From contig NZ_JAQNCS010000015.1 in the NCBI RefSeq assembly GCF_049472655.1, forward strand, positions 1-62,170: a DNA stretch of 62,170 nucleotides, given 5' to 3'. A program made the position numbers and the translations under genes. Positions 36,023 through 45,650 of this stretch are shown here, in pieces. Each line of letters opens with the position of its first letter. Positions within the stretch are counted from its first letter, which is position 1. Source of the DNA: Deferribacter abyssi. Lineage in GTDB: Bacteria > Chrysiogenota > Deferribacteres > Deferribacterales > Deferribacteraceae. The notes under the pieces were generated by a model that saw only the letters and a list, made by a program, of their open reading frames with translations, was not told the DNA's origin and ran no database searches.

Positions 36023-37710
36023 TATAAAACCCTCTCCAATATTTTTAAAACCTCTTCCACAAAAAACGGTCTTCCATCATACTTTAAAAATCTATCTTCT
36101 ATGATTATCCCTGTTTTTTCAGCAATAATGCTTCCCAGTTGCCCTGTAAAATTATTTTCTAAAAGAATCATTTTTTTTCTCGTTTCAAGCAACCCTTTTG
36201 TATTCTTCCAATCAATAGGATATATTGAAGGAAAATGAATAAAATTAAATTTTTTTTCATATTTCATTGTTTCTAAAAGGACTGTTTTTGTAGAACCCCA
36301 GGATATAAAAGTAACATCAGCAGTTTCATCTCCATAAAGCAATGGCGTCGGCATATCCTTAGTTAAATTTTCTAACTTTCTAAATCGTCTTTCTTGCTGT
36401 TTTTTTCTAACATATGCATCATCACTCACAAAACCATACTCATCATGCTCATTACTAGGGGTTTTATGGATCCCACCAGGGGTACCTGGAAAAGTTCTTT
36501 TAGGAATACCATCTCTATACTCTTTATATCTAGGGAATAAGTTCATTGGATCAGATTCATCCCCTTCAAATATATACCCCCTATCGATCTTTAAGCCCTC
36601 TGTCTTAAAACCATTTTCCATAAATATGGACTCAGAAAGATATTTATCAGACAACACAAAGACAGGAATCTGATACTTTTCAGCAAGATTAAATGCATCA
36701 AATACAGCATAAAAAAGTTCTTTCAAATCCCCAGGAGTAAAAACAGCTCTCACAAATTCGTCTTGTGAAGCATGAAGAACAAATCTCAAATCAGCTTGCT
36801 CCTGCCATGTGGGCATTCCTGTTGCTGGTCCGGGCCTTTGACTAAGAAACAATACAACAGGAATTTCAGTAATAGCAGCAAGTCCAACACCTTCCACCAT
36901 CAAAGAGAATCCCCCACCAGATGTTCCAGTCATTGATCTTGCACCAGCATATGCTGCCCCTATGGCCATCGTTATCCCAGCAATTTCATCCTCCGTATGT
37001 TTTACAATAATATCGTAATCTTTGGCATACTTTGCTAAAAAATGAAGTACGGAAGAAGCAGGTGTCATAGGATATGTACTGTAAAAGTTTAAACCTGCAG
37101 CTATTGCAGATGTTGCTGCTACTTCATTTCCAGTCATTATCACATGCTCACTTAAGTCTTTATTATTCCATTCAAAACTCATAAACTGTTTTTTACATAA
37201 CTTATACCCATATTCTGCAGCTTCAATGTTGATTTTCAGTATATTCCATGGTAATGCTTCTTTTAAAACATCCAGCAAAATAGAAATATCTACCCCTATC
37301 CCTTTACAAATATAAGCAATACCAATAATATTTTGTACAATATCTGGTAATTCCTTTTCTTTGATAATTTTAGAAAAAGGAACATCATATATTTTGCAAT
37401 TTAAGTTTGATCTATCAATCTTTAACTTGTCAAAATCGGCAATTACGATAGTATCTGGTTTTAAATATTCCTTTTCAAAAGACAAGCTACTATATGACAA
37501 CAAAATATCTGCTTTTTTATAGGGAGAATACACAGGTTCATCAGATACAGAAAGAAGATAACTATTATAACCTCCACGAATAAGTGAAGGATACTCTGGA
37601 TATCCCATTACATACAAACCATGCCTTTTTAACACCTTAGTTAGCAATACCCCTATACTCATAATACCAAAACCAGCAGGAGCTGCTAACTTGATTCTTA
37701 ATACACCCAT
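36022..37710 (-). CDS. korA: 2-oxoacid:ferredoxin oxidoreductase alpha subunit (gamma fused)
   Basis: In this 562-residue subunit the gamma domain (about 1-180, starting IKLAAPAGFGIMSIGVLLTK and with EYPSLIRGGYNSY) is fused to the alpha pyrimidine-binding domain (about 190-560). The alpha part has GNEVAATSAIAAGLNFYSTYPMTPAS, HTEDEIAGITMAIGAAYAGARSMTGTSGGG and FLSQRPGPATGMPT. This gamma-alpha order is the KorA/2-oxoglutarate type rather than the three- or four-subunit pyruvate enzyme. No delta ferredoxin subunit gene is adjacent. It overlaps korB by 1 bp. Confidence 0.93.
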   Translation of the reverse strand: MGVLRIKLAAPAGFGIMSIGVLLTKVLKRHGLYVMGYPEYPSLIRGGYNSYLLSVSDEPVYSPYKKADILLSYSSLSFEKEYLKPDTIVIADFDKLKIDRSNLNCKIYDVPFSKIIKEKELPDIVQNIIGIAYICKGIGVDISILLDVLKEALPWNILKINIEAAEYGYKLCKKQFMSFEWNNKDLSEHVIMTGNEVAATSAIAAGLNFYSTYPMTPASSVLHFLAKYAKDYDIIVKHTEDEIAGITMAIGAAYAGARSMTGTSGGGFSLMVEGVGLAAITEIPVVLFLSQRPGPATGMPTWQEQADLRFVLHASQDEFVRAVFTPGDLKELFYAVFDAFNLAEKYQIPVFVLSDKYLSESIFMENGFKTEGLKIDRGYIFEGDESDPMNLFPRYKEYRDGIPKRTFPGTPGGIHKTPSNEHDEYGFVSDDAYVRKKQQERRFRKLENLTKDMPTPLLYGDETADVTFISWGSTKTVLLETMKYEKKFNFIHFPSIYPIDWKNTKGLLETRKKMILLENNFTGQLGSIIAEKTGIIIEDRFLKYDGRPFFVEEVLKILERVL

Positions 37711-37736
37711 AAACTACCTCTACCAAAGTATTAATT

Positions 37737-38603
37737 TTACTTTAAACTAATTCTAATTTTTTTCAATAAAATATCTGGGTAATATGATGATTTAGCCTTT
37801 CTTAAAGCCATTTGCCCCAAATCTTGTTCAAAATTTAAATATTTATACCTTTTAGGTAATCTTTTTGCAAAATCATTATAAATGAACTGATAAATCCCCT
37901 TAAACTTCTTCAACCCTTTGGCAAAATGAATAACAAACATATCATCATTATGTTCTTCTCCAAGAATAAAACCTGCAGGTTTACCTTCTACATAATAAAT
38001 CAAACCACATAAAACAAGTTCATCCAATAAATTAAGCGCCTCTAAACATGCGTAATAATCTGTGGCTTCTCTATCTAATTCGTTTTCATCTACCCATAAA
38101 TCTAAAACTGTTTTCGCATCATTTACAAAATTACATGTTAAAGGCTTACATTCATGTTTATAAAGCCTGTAAAACTGCTTTAACAAATTCCTTTTTTTAT
38201 GTAATTTTCTCCCTTTATAAGTACTAATTTTTTCAACTGTGTATATATAGTCAGAATCTCCATCTTTATAATCAAAAACAAACTGATCTTTCAAATAGTT
38301 AAGCCACTTCTCATCTACAGGGAATATAGTATCTACAAAGTTTAAAACATCTACAATTATATCTTTTGGAATTTCTATAAGGTTTATAGTAGGCATAATA
38401 TAAAGCAAGCCATCATAGGTAACACCTTTAATAAATAAATACTTAGAGTTATCTTTCCTGTCGTACCAACACAATTCGTAATTATGTTTATCTCTAAACA
38501 AATAAATATTGGCAAAATTATATTCAGAAATCATAGTGTTAACTTTTTTAAGCCTATCAAATAAAATTTGCTTATGTTTAAGACATATTCTCTCACAAAA
38601 CAT
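37737..38603 (-). CDS. DUF2156 (GNAT-like) family protein
   Basis: This 288-residue protein matches DUF2156, the two-lobed GNAT-like fold related to phosphatidylglycerol lysyltransferases. It has FPVDEKWLNYL, DYKDGDSDYIYTVEKISTYKGRKLHKKRNLLKQF, an AGFILGE strand and the terminal signature YLNFEQDLGQMALRKAKSSYYPD. No membrane helices, so it is soluble, unlike MprF. It overlaps the MATE gene by 11 bp. Acyl or aminoacyl transfer is inferred from the fold and the substrate is unknown. Confidence 0.85.
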   Translation of the reverse strand: MFCERICLKHKQILFDRLKKVNTMISEYNFANIYLFRDKHNYELCWYDRKDNSKYLFIKGVTYDGLLYIMPTINLIEIPKDIIVDVLNFVDTIFPVDEKWLNYLKDQFVFDYKDGDSDYIYTVEKISTYKGRKLHKKRNLLKQFYRLYKHECKPLTCNFVNDAKTVLDLWVDENELDREATDYYACLEALNLLDELVLCGLIYYVEGKPAGFILGEEHNDDMFVIHFAKGLKKFKGIYQFIYNDFAKRLPKRYKYLNFEQDLGQMALRKAKSSYYPDILLKKIRISLK

Positions 38604-39894
38604 ATTCCATCCACCTCTTCTTCCAATATTGTCTTGTCATTAAAAAACATTGAAATAAAATTGATATATTCATACTCCACCATATATATGAAGCACTAAA
38701 CCCTAAAATACTCACAAAAACAAATGCCAAAGGTAATCTTATAACCCACAAAGAAAAAAGTACATTTTTCATCACAGTTTTTGTATCTCCAGCTCCCGAC
38801 ATTGCTCCGCCTAAAATTACTCCCCAAGCCATAAAAGGTTCGCTAATCATACTTATATATAAATAGTTAATAGTTTCAGTTATAACAATACTGTCATTTG
38901 ACAGAAACTTTGCAATATTTCTAGCATTAATTATTACAAAAAATGTCATTATCAAGACTACAATAGTCCCCATAACAGCAGTTACAAGCCCATTTTTAAA
39001 AGCATCATTTTTCTTGTTTTCTCCAAGTAGATTTCCAATTATAACAGCATTTGCCATATTAAAAGCAAAAGCAGGTAAATAAATAGCTGCTTCAATCCTT
39101 ATTCCATTAGTAAAGGCCGCCATAACTTCCACACAATTTTCCTTCAAAGAATTGATTATTAAAAATAAAACTGTAGAGCCAAGTTGCCATCCTATCTGTA
39201 ATACACCACTAGGAATACCTATTCTTAAAACTCTTTTAATAATATCAGTTTTTAAGACCAATTTATTAATCAATTCTCTCAAATAAAAAAAGTTTATTAC
39301 AGCTCCAAAAAATACACTCAAAACAGTGGAAAGAGCTACCCCTCTATAACCAATAGGTGTTGTAAATACAAACAAAAAATTAAGAGCGACATTAGACATA
39401 GCTACAATAAACATTGTTGTAAGAGACTTTTTTACACTCTTAATAGATCTTAATACACCATTGCTTAAAATCAATAAATAATGAAACACAAGACCAAACG
39501 AATAAAAAAAAGCAAACTCAGCAGCTATTTTTCTAACATGAACTACAATGGGTATTTTTAGAATTAATGCTTTTGCAAACAAAACTCCAAAACTTGATAA
39601 AATAATACCTATAAAAACAGCTAATATAAAAACTGATGAAACAATTATCTCTAATTCACTTCTATTTTTTTCACCCCATTTTCTCGAAACTACAGCCACA
39701 GTTCCCATTGTTATAGCATTAACCACAACAATAAAAATAAAATAAATTTGAGAAACAAAACCAATAGCTGCTTGATATTCTTTACCTAGTTTACCAGCAA
39801 TATATACATCAGTAAGACTTATTAGAAATTCAAAAAACATAATCAGAATCATTGGCCAGCTTATAGACCAACTCTTCTTAATTAAACTTTTCAC
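38593..39894 (-). CDS. MATE-family efflux transporter
   Basis: This 433-residue protein has about 12 membrane helices. The MatE repeats open with SWPMILIMFFEFLISLTDVYIAGKLG and VLRIGIPSGVLQIGWQLGSTVLFLI. EPFMAWGVILGGAMSGAGDTKTVM is the strongest family motif. It exchanges cations for organic cations or other toxins across the inner membrane. The start is GTG behind a weak GAAGAGA. It begins the long minus-strand group that includes korAB. It overlaps DUF2156 by 11 bp, so the pair is co-translated. Confidence 0.92.
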   Translation of the reverse strand: MKSLIKKSWSISWPMILIMFFEFLISLTDVYIAGKLGKEYQAAIGFVSQIYFIFIVVVNAITMGTVAVVSRKWGEKNRSELEIIVSSVFILAVFIGIILSSFGVLFAKALILKIPIVVHVRKIAAEFAFFYSFGLVFHYLLILSNGVLRSIKSVKKSLTTMFIVAMSNVALNFLFVFTTPIGYRGVALSTVLSVFFGAVINFFYLRELINKLVLKTDIIKRVLRIGIPSGVLQIGWQLGSTVLFLIINSLKENCVEVMAAFTNGIRIEAAIYLPAFAFNMANAVIIGNLLGENKKNDAFKNGLVTAVMGTIVVLIMTFFVIINARNIAKFLSNDSIVITETINYLYISMISEPFMAWGVILGGAMSGAGDTKTVMKNVLFSLWVIRLPLAFVFVSILGFSASYIWWSMNISILFQCFLMTRQYWKKRWMEYVL

Positions 39895-39959
39895 CGTCTA
39901 TCTCTTCAATTTTTTGTGGACAATCATACCGAATAAGTATAAATTAAACAATAAATTTT

Positions 39960-39988
39960 TTGACAAATTCTTTTATGAGATATAGACT
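39960..39988 (+). promoter_or_regulatory. Candidate heme-operon promoter
   Basis: TTGACA (39960-39965), a 17-bp spacer and TAGACT (39983-39988) lie about 55 bp before the first heme-cluster gene. The -35 is perfect and the -10 matches 4 of 6. The 150-bp gap to the divergent MATE gene leaves room for a control region, but no operator was recognised. Confidence 0.5.
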
Positions 39989-40043
39989 ATTAATTGTAAA
40001 ATAAATAGTTTATACTCAATTTGATTTAAGTTTGGAGGAATGT

Positions 40044-40832
40044 ATGTTATTTGATATAGCCTTCCTATTCTATTTGCTAGCATTTTTGCATATAATGCTC
40101 TATCTATTCTTAGGATACAAAAATCTCTTTAAAGCAACAAACATCTTTGTAGTGGTTGGTCTGATTTTTAATATTATATTCACAATTAAACTCTTTTATA
40201 TTAAAAACAACTCACCATTTGATACTATAGGGGAAATATTTACTTTTATGACTTTATCAATGAATATTATTTATATAATTCTTTATTTGATTTACAAAAG
40301 ACCATTACTTTATCTCCTTATTTCACCAGTAATTATTTTCTGTTCAATAATAGCAATATTAAAACTAAAAATTGTTGGAATACCTACAGCAAATAATGAA
40401 TTTTGGTTATATATTCATCTACCATTTATTATATTCGGTACCTCCCTTTTCTTTTTATCTGCCATGACTGGCTTAATTTATTTTCTCCAAGAAAGACAAA
40501 TTAAAAAGAAGCATTTTGGTTTAATTTTTAATAGATTCCCACCTCTTGAGACAATTAACAACTTAAATAATATAACATTACTTTCAGGATTTGCCTTTTA
40601 TACAATCGGCGTTATAAGTGGTTTTCTTTGGGCTTTAAGTATCCAATATATCTCCATTACTACACACCCCAAAATTATCTTTTCCTTAATTTCATGGTTT
40701 GTTTTTGGTATCATTATCTTATTAAAATTCATAAGGGGATTAAGTCCAAAAAGTGGTGCTTTATGGAGTATAATTGGTTTTATTTCTTTAATAATTACTT
40801 ATTTTACAGTTATAACATTTTTAAAAGGATAA
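40044..40832 (+). CDS. HemX/CcsA-like cytochrome c assembly membrane protein
   Basis: The ATG at 40044 (262 residues) follows GGAGG by 5 bp. A TTG at 40032 lies inside the ribosome-binding site and is rejected. The protein has about eight membrane helices and the general pattern of the CcmC/CcsA heme-handling family, including FWLYIHLPFIIFGTSLFFLSAMTGLIYF and YTIGVISGFLWALS. A clear WWD motif is not visible, which favours HemX over a full heme lyase. It precedes hemA, whose ribosome-binding site lies over its last codons. HemX in Bacillus lowers HemA levels, so a similar control of the C5 pathway is possible. Confidence 0.83.
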   Translation: MLFDIAFLFYLLAFLHIMLYLFLGYKNLFKATNIFVVVGLIFNIIFTIKLFYIKNNSPFDTIGEIFTFMTLSMNIIYIILYLIYKRPLLYLLISPVIIFCSIIAILKLKIVGIPTANNEFWLYIHLPFIIFGTSLFFLSAMTGLIYFLQERQIKKKHFGLIFNRFPPLETINNLNNITLLSGFAFYTIGVISGFLWALSIQYISITTHPKIIFSLISWFVFGIIILLKFIRGLSPKSGALWSIIGFISLIITYFTVITFLKG

Positions 40833-40836
40833 TCCG

Positions 40837-42102
40837 ATGCAGATAGCTTTAGTAGGATTAAATCACAACACTGCACCAGTTGAAATTAGAGAAAAGTTAA
40901 GTCTTAAAGAAGATGAACTTCAAAAAGAGTATTCACTTTTATTATCAACTGAAAGAATATATGAAGCTTTGATCATATCAACCTGTAATAGAGTAGAATA
41001 TTACATCATTACAGATGATTTTCTGTGCAATGTTGAAGCTATTATTAATAGGCTTTCCGAACGCAGTAATATGGAATTATCCGAGTTAAAAAATTATATA
41101 TATGTCTACTGCGGAACTGAAGCATTAAAACATTTATTCAAAGTTGCATGTGGACTCGATTCTTTAGTCCTCGGAGAACCACAAATTCTTGGCCAGGTAA
41201 AAGAATCATTCAATCAAGCAAAATTATATGGCAAATATGGTACATATCTAAAACAACTTGAACAATTTACTTTAAAAACTGCAAAGAAAGTGCGCACCCA
41301 TACTGCTATATCTGAAAATCCTGTGTCAGTTAGTTATGCTGCTGTTGAATTAGCAAAAAAGATTTTTGGTGATTTAAAAAACAATACAGCACTAATAATT
41401 GGTGCTGGTGAGATGTGTGAACTTGCTGCCAAACATTTACAAACTTCAAATATTAAAAAGATTTATGTAACAAATCGTACATTCGAAAGAGCAGTAACTT
41501 TGGCGAAAGAGGTAAAAGGCGAACCAATTCCTTTTGATAGTTTTATTGATAAATTACCAAAAATAGATATCGTTATTAGTTCTACAGGTGCGCCAAATTA
41601 TATTGTCACATATCAACAAATGAAAGCCATAATGAAAAAAAGAAAATATTCACCGATGTTTTTCATTGATATTGCTGTCCCAAGAGACATTGATCCAGAT
41701 ATATCAAATTTGGATAATATTTACGTATACGATATTGATGATTTAAAAGATGTAGTTGAGGCAAATAAAAGAGAAAGAGAAAAAGAAGCACAAAAGGCAC
41801 TGAAATTTATTGAATACTATGTAGGAGAATTTAACAAATGGCTCGAATCTCTAAAAATCGTTCCAACGATAAAACTAATTAGACAAAACTACGAAAAAAT
41901 TAAAGATGCAGAACTTGAAAAATTCTTTACAAAGAATAAAATTGAAGATGATCTACTAAAAAAACAAATAGATTATTTACTTACCTCTTATATGAATAAA
42001 GTTTTGCACAACCCTCTTACAGTACTTAAAAATAAAAGTATTGAGAAAGAAAAATACACTATTTCTGAAGCAGCACAAATTTTATTTAACATAAAGGAGT
42101 GA
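40837..42102 (+). CDS. hemA: Glutamyl-tRNA reductase
   Basis: This 421-residue enzyme reduces Glu-tRNA(Glu) to glutamate-1-semialdehyde, the first committed C5-pathway step. The catalytic Cys50 sits in STCNRVEYY. GLDSLVLGEPQILGQVKESF (about 106-125) and the NADPH-binding ALIIGAGEMCELAAKHL (about 185) follow. FFIDIAVPRDIDPDI is a further family motif. The C-terminal coiled dimerisation domain is complete. It is the second gene of the heme operon, 4 bp after the hemX-like gene. Confidence 0.97.
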   Translation: MQIALVGLNHNTAPVEIREKLSLKEDELQKEYSLLLSTERIYEALIISTCNRVEYYIITDDFLCNVEAIINRLSERSNMELSELKNYIYVYCGTEALKHLFKVACGLDSLVLGEPQILGQVKESFNQAKLYGKYGTYLKQLEQFTLKTAKKVRTHTAISENPVSVSYAAVELAKKIFGDLKNNTALIIGAGEMCELAAKHLQTSNIKKIYVTNRTFERAVTLAKEVKGEPIPFDSFIDKLPKIDIVISSTGAPNYIVTYQQMKAIMKKRKYSPMFFIDIAVPRDIDPDISNLDNIYVYDIDDLKDVVEANKREREKEAQKALKFIEYYVGEFNKWLESLKIVPTIKLIRQNYEKIKDAELEKFFTKNKIEDDLLKKQIDYLLTSYMNKVLHNPLTVLKNKSIEKEKYTISEAAQILFNIKE

Positions 42103-42104
42103 AG

Positions 42105-43031
42105 ATGGAAAAAATTGTAATTGGAACGAGAGGAAGCAAACTCGCCTTATGGCAGGCAAATTATATCAAAAGAAATATTGAAACAAAACATGGTATTAAT
42201 GTGGAACTAAAGATTATAAAAACCACCGGAGATAAAATTCTTGACACACCACTTGCCAAAATAGGTGGTAAAGGGCTTTTTGTAAAAGAAATAGAGCAAG
42301 AACTATTAAAAGGCTCAATTGACCTTGCAGTACATTCAATGAAAGATGTTCCTGTGGAACTTCCTGAAGGGCTCGATATTTTTATCCATCCAAAAAGGGA
42401 AGAACCCTTTGACGCTTTCCTTTCAGTAAAATATGAAAATATTGACAATCTACCTGATGGAGCAGTGGTTGGAACAAGCAGTTTGAGGAGAAAAGTTCAG
42501 CTTCTTAGAAAGTATCCTAATTTAAAAATAAAAGATTTAAGAGGAAATGTTGATACAAGAATTAAAAAACTTTTAAACGGTGAATTTGATGCAATCATAC
42601 TTGCTAAAGCTGGTTTAAAAAGACTTGGACTTACAGAACATATAAAACAAACATTGACTGATGATTTTATGATACCAGCTGTTTGCCAAGGAACATTAGG
42701 TATTGAAGTTAGAATAAAAGATACAAAAACAATAGATATTCTCTCTTTTCTAAATGATGAAGAAACCATTATTTGTTCAAAAGCAGAAAGAGCTTTTCTT
42801 AAAACTCTACAAGGTGGATGTCAAGTTCCCATTGGTTGCTATGCAAAGCTTAATAACGAAACTCTTTTTGTAAAAGGATTTCTTGCAAATTTAGATGGCT
42901 CAAAATTTTTATACGAAGAAATCATAGGTAATAAAGAAGATGCTGTAAAGCTCGGAATTAAACTGGCACAAACAATTTTAAATAATGGTGGAGATAAAAT
43001 AATTCAAGAAATCTATGATACAGAAAATTAA
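42105..43031 (+). CDS. hemC: Porphobilinogen deaminase (hydroxymethylbilane synthase)
   Basis: The ATG at 42105 (308 residues) follows AAGGAG by 6 bp. A GTG at 42099 lies too close to that site. The enzyme polymerises four porphobilinogen molecules to hydroxymethylbilane. It has IGTRGSKLALWQA, LDLAVHSMKDVPVELP-type LAVHSMKDVPVELPEG, VGTSSLRRKVQLL, DLRGNVDTRIKKL, and the dipyrromethane-cofactor Cys in LQGGCQVPIGCYA. Complete. It overlaps hemD by 17 bp. Confidence 0.97.
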   Translation: MEKIVIGTRGSKLALWQANYIKRNIETKHGINVELKIIKTTGDKILDTPLAKIGGKGLFVKEIEQELLKGSIDLAVHSMKDVPVELPEGLDIFIHPKREEPFDAFLSVKYENIDNLPDGAVVGTSSLRRKVQLLRKYPNLKIKDLRGNVDTRIKKLLNGEFDAIILAKAGLKRLGLTEHIKQTLTDDFMIPAVCQGTLGIEVRIKDTKTIDILSFLNDEETIICSKAERAFLKTLQGGCQVPIGCYAKLNNETLFVKGFLANLDGSKFLYEEIIGNKEDAVKLGIKLAQTILNNGGDKIIQEIYDTEN

Positions 43032-43734
43032 AAACATATTAATTACAAGACAGCCTAATCAGTCGGTAGATTTTATAAATGAATTGTCCAAACATGGTTT
43101 TTACCCTTTTTTATTACCTATGGTAAAAATAATACCTTTGGATTATTCGCTTTCTTTAAATGATTACGATTTTATCATCTTCACAAGTACGAATGCTGTA
43201 AAATATTTTTCAAATAATTTAAAAAAAATAAAATTCAAAAATATAATCGCCATTGGTGAAAAAACAGCTTCTTTATTAAAACAGTATGATATTTTACCCA
43301 ACATTATACCTGATGAATTTTCTGCCGAAGGTTTAATCAAAGTATTAGACAATCTCGATATTAAAAACAATTCTTTTCTAATACCTACAACTCCTACTAG
43401 AAGTGAACTTTTAGAAAAATATTTAAAACAAAGAGAAGCCCTGGTAGAAATTCGTTATGTTTACAAAACTGTAGGAGAAAATTATCCCGAAGGATATATC
43501 GAAAATTTTATTATTAACAACAAAATTGATACCATAACCTTTGCTTCACCATCGGCAGCAAAAAGCTTTTTACAGCAAGTAAAAAATACAAATTTCAATC
43601 TGCTCACCATAATATCAATAGGAAAAACAACTGCAACTTTTTTAGAACAAAACGGAATTAAATCTTATTATCCTGAAAAATATACTGTTAAAGGGATGGT
43701 AAAATTAATTTCATCTCTTTCAAAAAACAAATAA
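43015..43734 (+). CDS. hemD: Uroporphyrinogen-III synthase
   Basis: This 239-residue protein is assigned by weak but typical motifs and strong context. ILITRQPNQSVDFINELSKHGF opens the first domain. YDFIIFTSTNAVKYF, IIAIGEKTASLL and ITFASPSAAKSFL are the expected strand-loop elements of HemD. It cyclises hydroxymethylbilane to uroporphyrinogen III. It overlaps the hemC end by 17 bp and lies 15 bp before the hemB ATG. Confidence 0.93.
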   Translation: MIQKIKNILITRQPNQSVDFINELSKHGFYPFLLPMVKIIPLDYSLSLNDYDFIIFTSTNAVKYFSNNLKKIKFKNIIAIGEKTASLLKQYDILPNIIPDEFSAEGLIKVLDNLDIKNNSFLIPTTPTRSELLEKYLKQREALVEIRYVYKTVGENYPEGYIENFIINNKIDTITFASPSAAKSFLQQVKNTNFNLLTIISIGKTTATFLEQNGIKSYYPEKYTVKGMVKLISSLSKNK

Positions 43735-43749
43735 CAAGTGGAGGATATT

Positions 43750-44715
43750 ATGAGTTTTCCCATAGTTAGAGGAAGAAGATTAAGAAAAAATGAAACTATT
43801 AGAAGAATGGTCAGAGAGACAAAGTTAAGTGTAGATGATTTAATATATCCTCTTTTTGTAGTTGAAGGCGAAAACATAAATAATGAAGTTCCATCAATGC
43901 CAGGAGTGTTTCAAATGAGTATTGATAATATAGTTAAAGAATGTATCGAAGTTGAAAAACTAGGAATCCCTGGAGTAATCTTATTTGGCATCCCTAACCA
44001 CAAAGACGAAATAGGGAGTGAAGCTTACAACGATAAAGGGATAATCCAAAGAACAATCAAAGCAATCAAAGAAAATACTAAAAATTTGTTAGTAATTACA
44101 GATGTCTGTATGTGTGAATACACAATCCATGGACATTGCGGCATTATAAAAGAAGGGGATGTGGATAACGATGAAACGCTAAAATATTTAGCTCTTGAAG
44201 CATTAAGTCATGCCAAAGCTGGAGCAGACATGGTTGCCCCAAGTGACATGATGGATGGTAGAGTATCAGCAATCAGAGACATTCTTGATGATAACGGTTT
44301 TTATCATATCCCCATTATGAGCTATGCCGTTAAATATGCTTCAGCGTTTTATGGGCCGTTTAGAGATGCTGCTGAAAGTACTCCTGCATTTGGAGATAGA
44401 AGAACTTATCAAATGGATCCACCCAATAGATTGGAAGCATTAAGAGAAGCAGAACTTGACCTGATAGAAGGAGCAGATATTATCATGGTTAAGCCAGCTC
44501 TTCCATATCTAGATATCATCAGAGAAATAAAAGATAATTTCAACATACCTGTAGCAGCTTACAACGTTAGCGGAGAATATTCTATGCTTAAAGCTGCCAT
44601 TGATAAAGGGTGGTTAGATGAAAAGGTTATATATGAGTCTCTAGTGTCAATTAAAAGAGCTGGAGCAGATTTAATCCTTACCTATTTCGCTAAAGAAATA
44701 GCTATGAGGTATTGA
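43750..44715 (+). CDS. hemB: Delta-aminolevulinic acid dehydratase (porphobilinogen synthase)
   Basis: The ATG at 43750 (321 residues) follows GGAGG by about 6 bp. The enzyme condenses two ALA molecules to porphobilinogen. TDVCMCEYTIHGHCGI carries the three Cys of the zinc site, so this is a Zn-type enzyme. MSYAVKYASAFYGPFRDAAES contains one Schiff-base Lys region and MVKPALPYLDII the second. Normal length. It is the fifth gene of the heme operon, and the DUF815 ATPase starts 2 bp after its stop. Confidence 0.97.
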   Translation: MSFPIVRGRRLRKNETIRRMVRETKLSVDDLIYPLFVVEGENINNEVPSMPGVFQMSIDNIVKECIEVEKLGIPGVILFGIPNHKDEIGSEAYNDKGIIQRTIKAIKENTKNLLVITDVCMCEYTIHGHCGIIKEGDVDNDETLKYLALEALSHAKAGADMVAPSDMMDGRVSAIRDILDDNGFYHIPIMSYAVKYASAFYGPFRDAAESTPAFGDRRTYQMDPPNRLEALREAELDLIEGADIIMVKPALPYLDIIREIKDNFNIPVAAYNVSGEYSMLKAAIDKGWLDEKVIYESLVSIKRAGADLILTYFAKEIAMRY

Positions 44716-44717
44716 AT

Positions 44718-45461
44718 GTGGAAAACATTTTCAAAAACTGCATAGCTTTTAGATGGAATGGACAACAACTTGAAGAAATAAATTTTATAGAAAAAGTTAG
44801 TAAAACTGACTTGATAGGAATTGATAACCAGATAAAGCTTGCTAGCAAAAATATTGAATCTTTTATAGAAAAAGGTATCGCACTCAATATGCTTTTATGG
44901 GGTGAAAGGGGATGTGGCAAATCCTCACTAATAAATATGCTTCTAACTGAGTATAATAAACAAGGATTGAGAATCATAGAATTTCCACAAGAAAAAATTG
45001 AAACTATTTTTAAGCTTTTTAGGATTCTTCGTCCAGTTGAAAAATTCAGGTTTATTCTTTTTTTTGATGACATATCTTTTAATGAACAAGACATCTATTA
45101 CAGAAAATTCAAATCAATTATGGAGGGTGGACTTGAATCTCCCCCTCCAAATGTTATATTTGTAGCTACATCGAACAGAAGGCATCTCATTGAAGATAAA
45201 ACGTACGATTCTAACACCCCATATAGTAGAGATGAAATAAATGAAGCTATGTCACTCTATGCAAGGTTTGGTCTAGTAATTGGTTTCTATCCCATCAACA
45301 AAAAAATATATCTTGATATATGTAAACATTATATGAAGAAATACTCAATACCATTTATTGAAAACTGGGAAAAAGATGCTGAAAATTTTGCAATTTCCAG
45401 AGGTAAAAGAACAGCTAGAGTAGCAAAACAATTTGCTATTTATCAAAAAATATTTAAGTAA
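44718..45461 (+). CDS. DUF815-family AAA ATPase
   Basis: The GTG at 44718 (247 residues) has GAGG 8 bp upstream, while a TTG at 44712 is too close. The protein is a P-loop ATPase of DUF815: LLWGERGCGKSSLINMLL (Walker A), FILFFDDISFNEQDIYYRKFKSIMEGGLESPPPNVIFVATSNRRHL (beginning with Walker B and ending in sensor-type Asn), and a C-terminal SRGKRTARVAKQFA. It lies 2 bp after hemB, so it is co-transcribed with heme genes. The family function is unknown. A chaperone or remodelling role in the pathway is only a guess. Confidence 0.9.
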   Translation: MENIFKNCIAFRWNGQQLEEINFIEKVSKTDLIGIDNQIKLASKNIESFIEKGIALNMLLWGERGCGKSSLINMLLTEYNKQGLRIIEFPQEKIETIFKLFRILRPVEKFRFILFFDDISFNEQDIYYRKFKSIMEGGLESPPPNVIFVATSNRRHLIEDKTYDSNTPYSRDEINEAMSLYARFGLVIGFYPINKKIYLDICKHYMKKYSIPFIENWEKDAENFAISRGKRTARVAKQFAIYQKIFK

Positions 45462-45536
45462 AACCTAGCTGATATTCAAAAAGCAATAAGTTACTAGAAA
45501 GCTTTAAACAGAGTTAAGATGTTTTATAGATTAAAA

Positions 45537-45610
45537 TCGGGGCGAGAGGACTTGAACCTCCGACCCTCGGTTCCCAAGACCGATGCGCTACCAAACTGCG
45601 CTACGCCCCG
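45537..45610 (-). tRNA. tRNA-Pro (UGG)
   Basis: The minus strand gives a full cloverleaf. The acceptor is CGGGGCG/CGCCCCG with discriminator A. The D-arm is GCGCAGTTTGGTAGCGC. The anticodon stem-loop TCGGT-CTTGGGA-ACCGA has anticodon TGG. The T-arm is GGAGG-TTCAAGT-CCTCT. CCA is not encoded, unlike the other tRNA-Pro in this window. TTGACA-17-TATATA lies just upstream. Confidence 0.98.
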
Positions 45611-45621
45611 AACGGATGGAC

Positions 45622-45650
45622 TATATATTACAAATAATTTAACTTGTCAA
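45622..45650 (-). promoter_or_regulatory. tRNA-Pro(UGG) promoter
   Basis: On the minus strand TTGACA (45650-45645), a 17-bp spacer and TATATA (45627-45622) lie 11 bp before the tRNA. The -35 abuts the stop of the upstream DsbC-like gene. A near-consensus sigma70 promoter. Confidence 0.75.
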
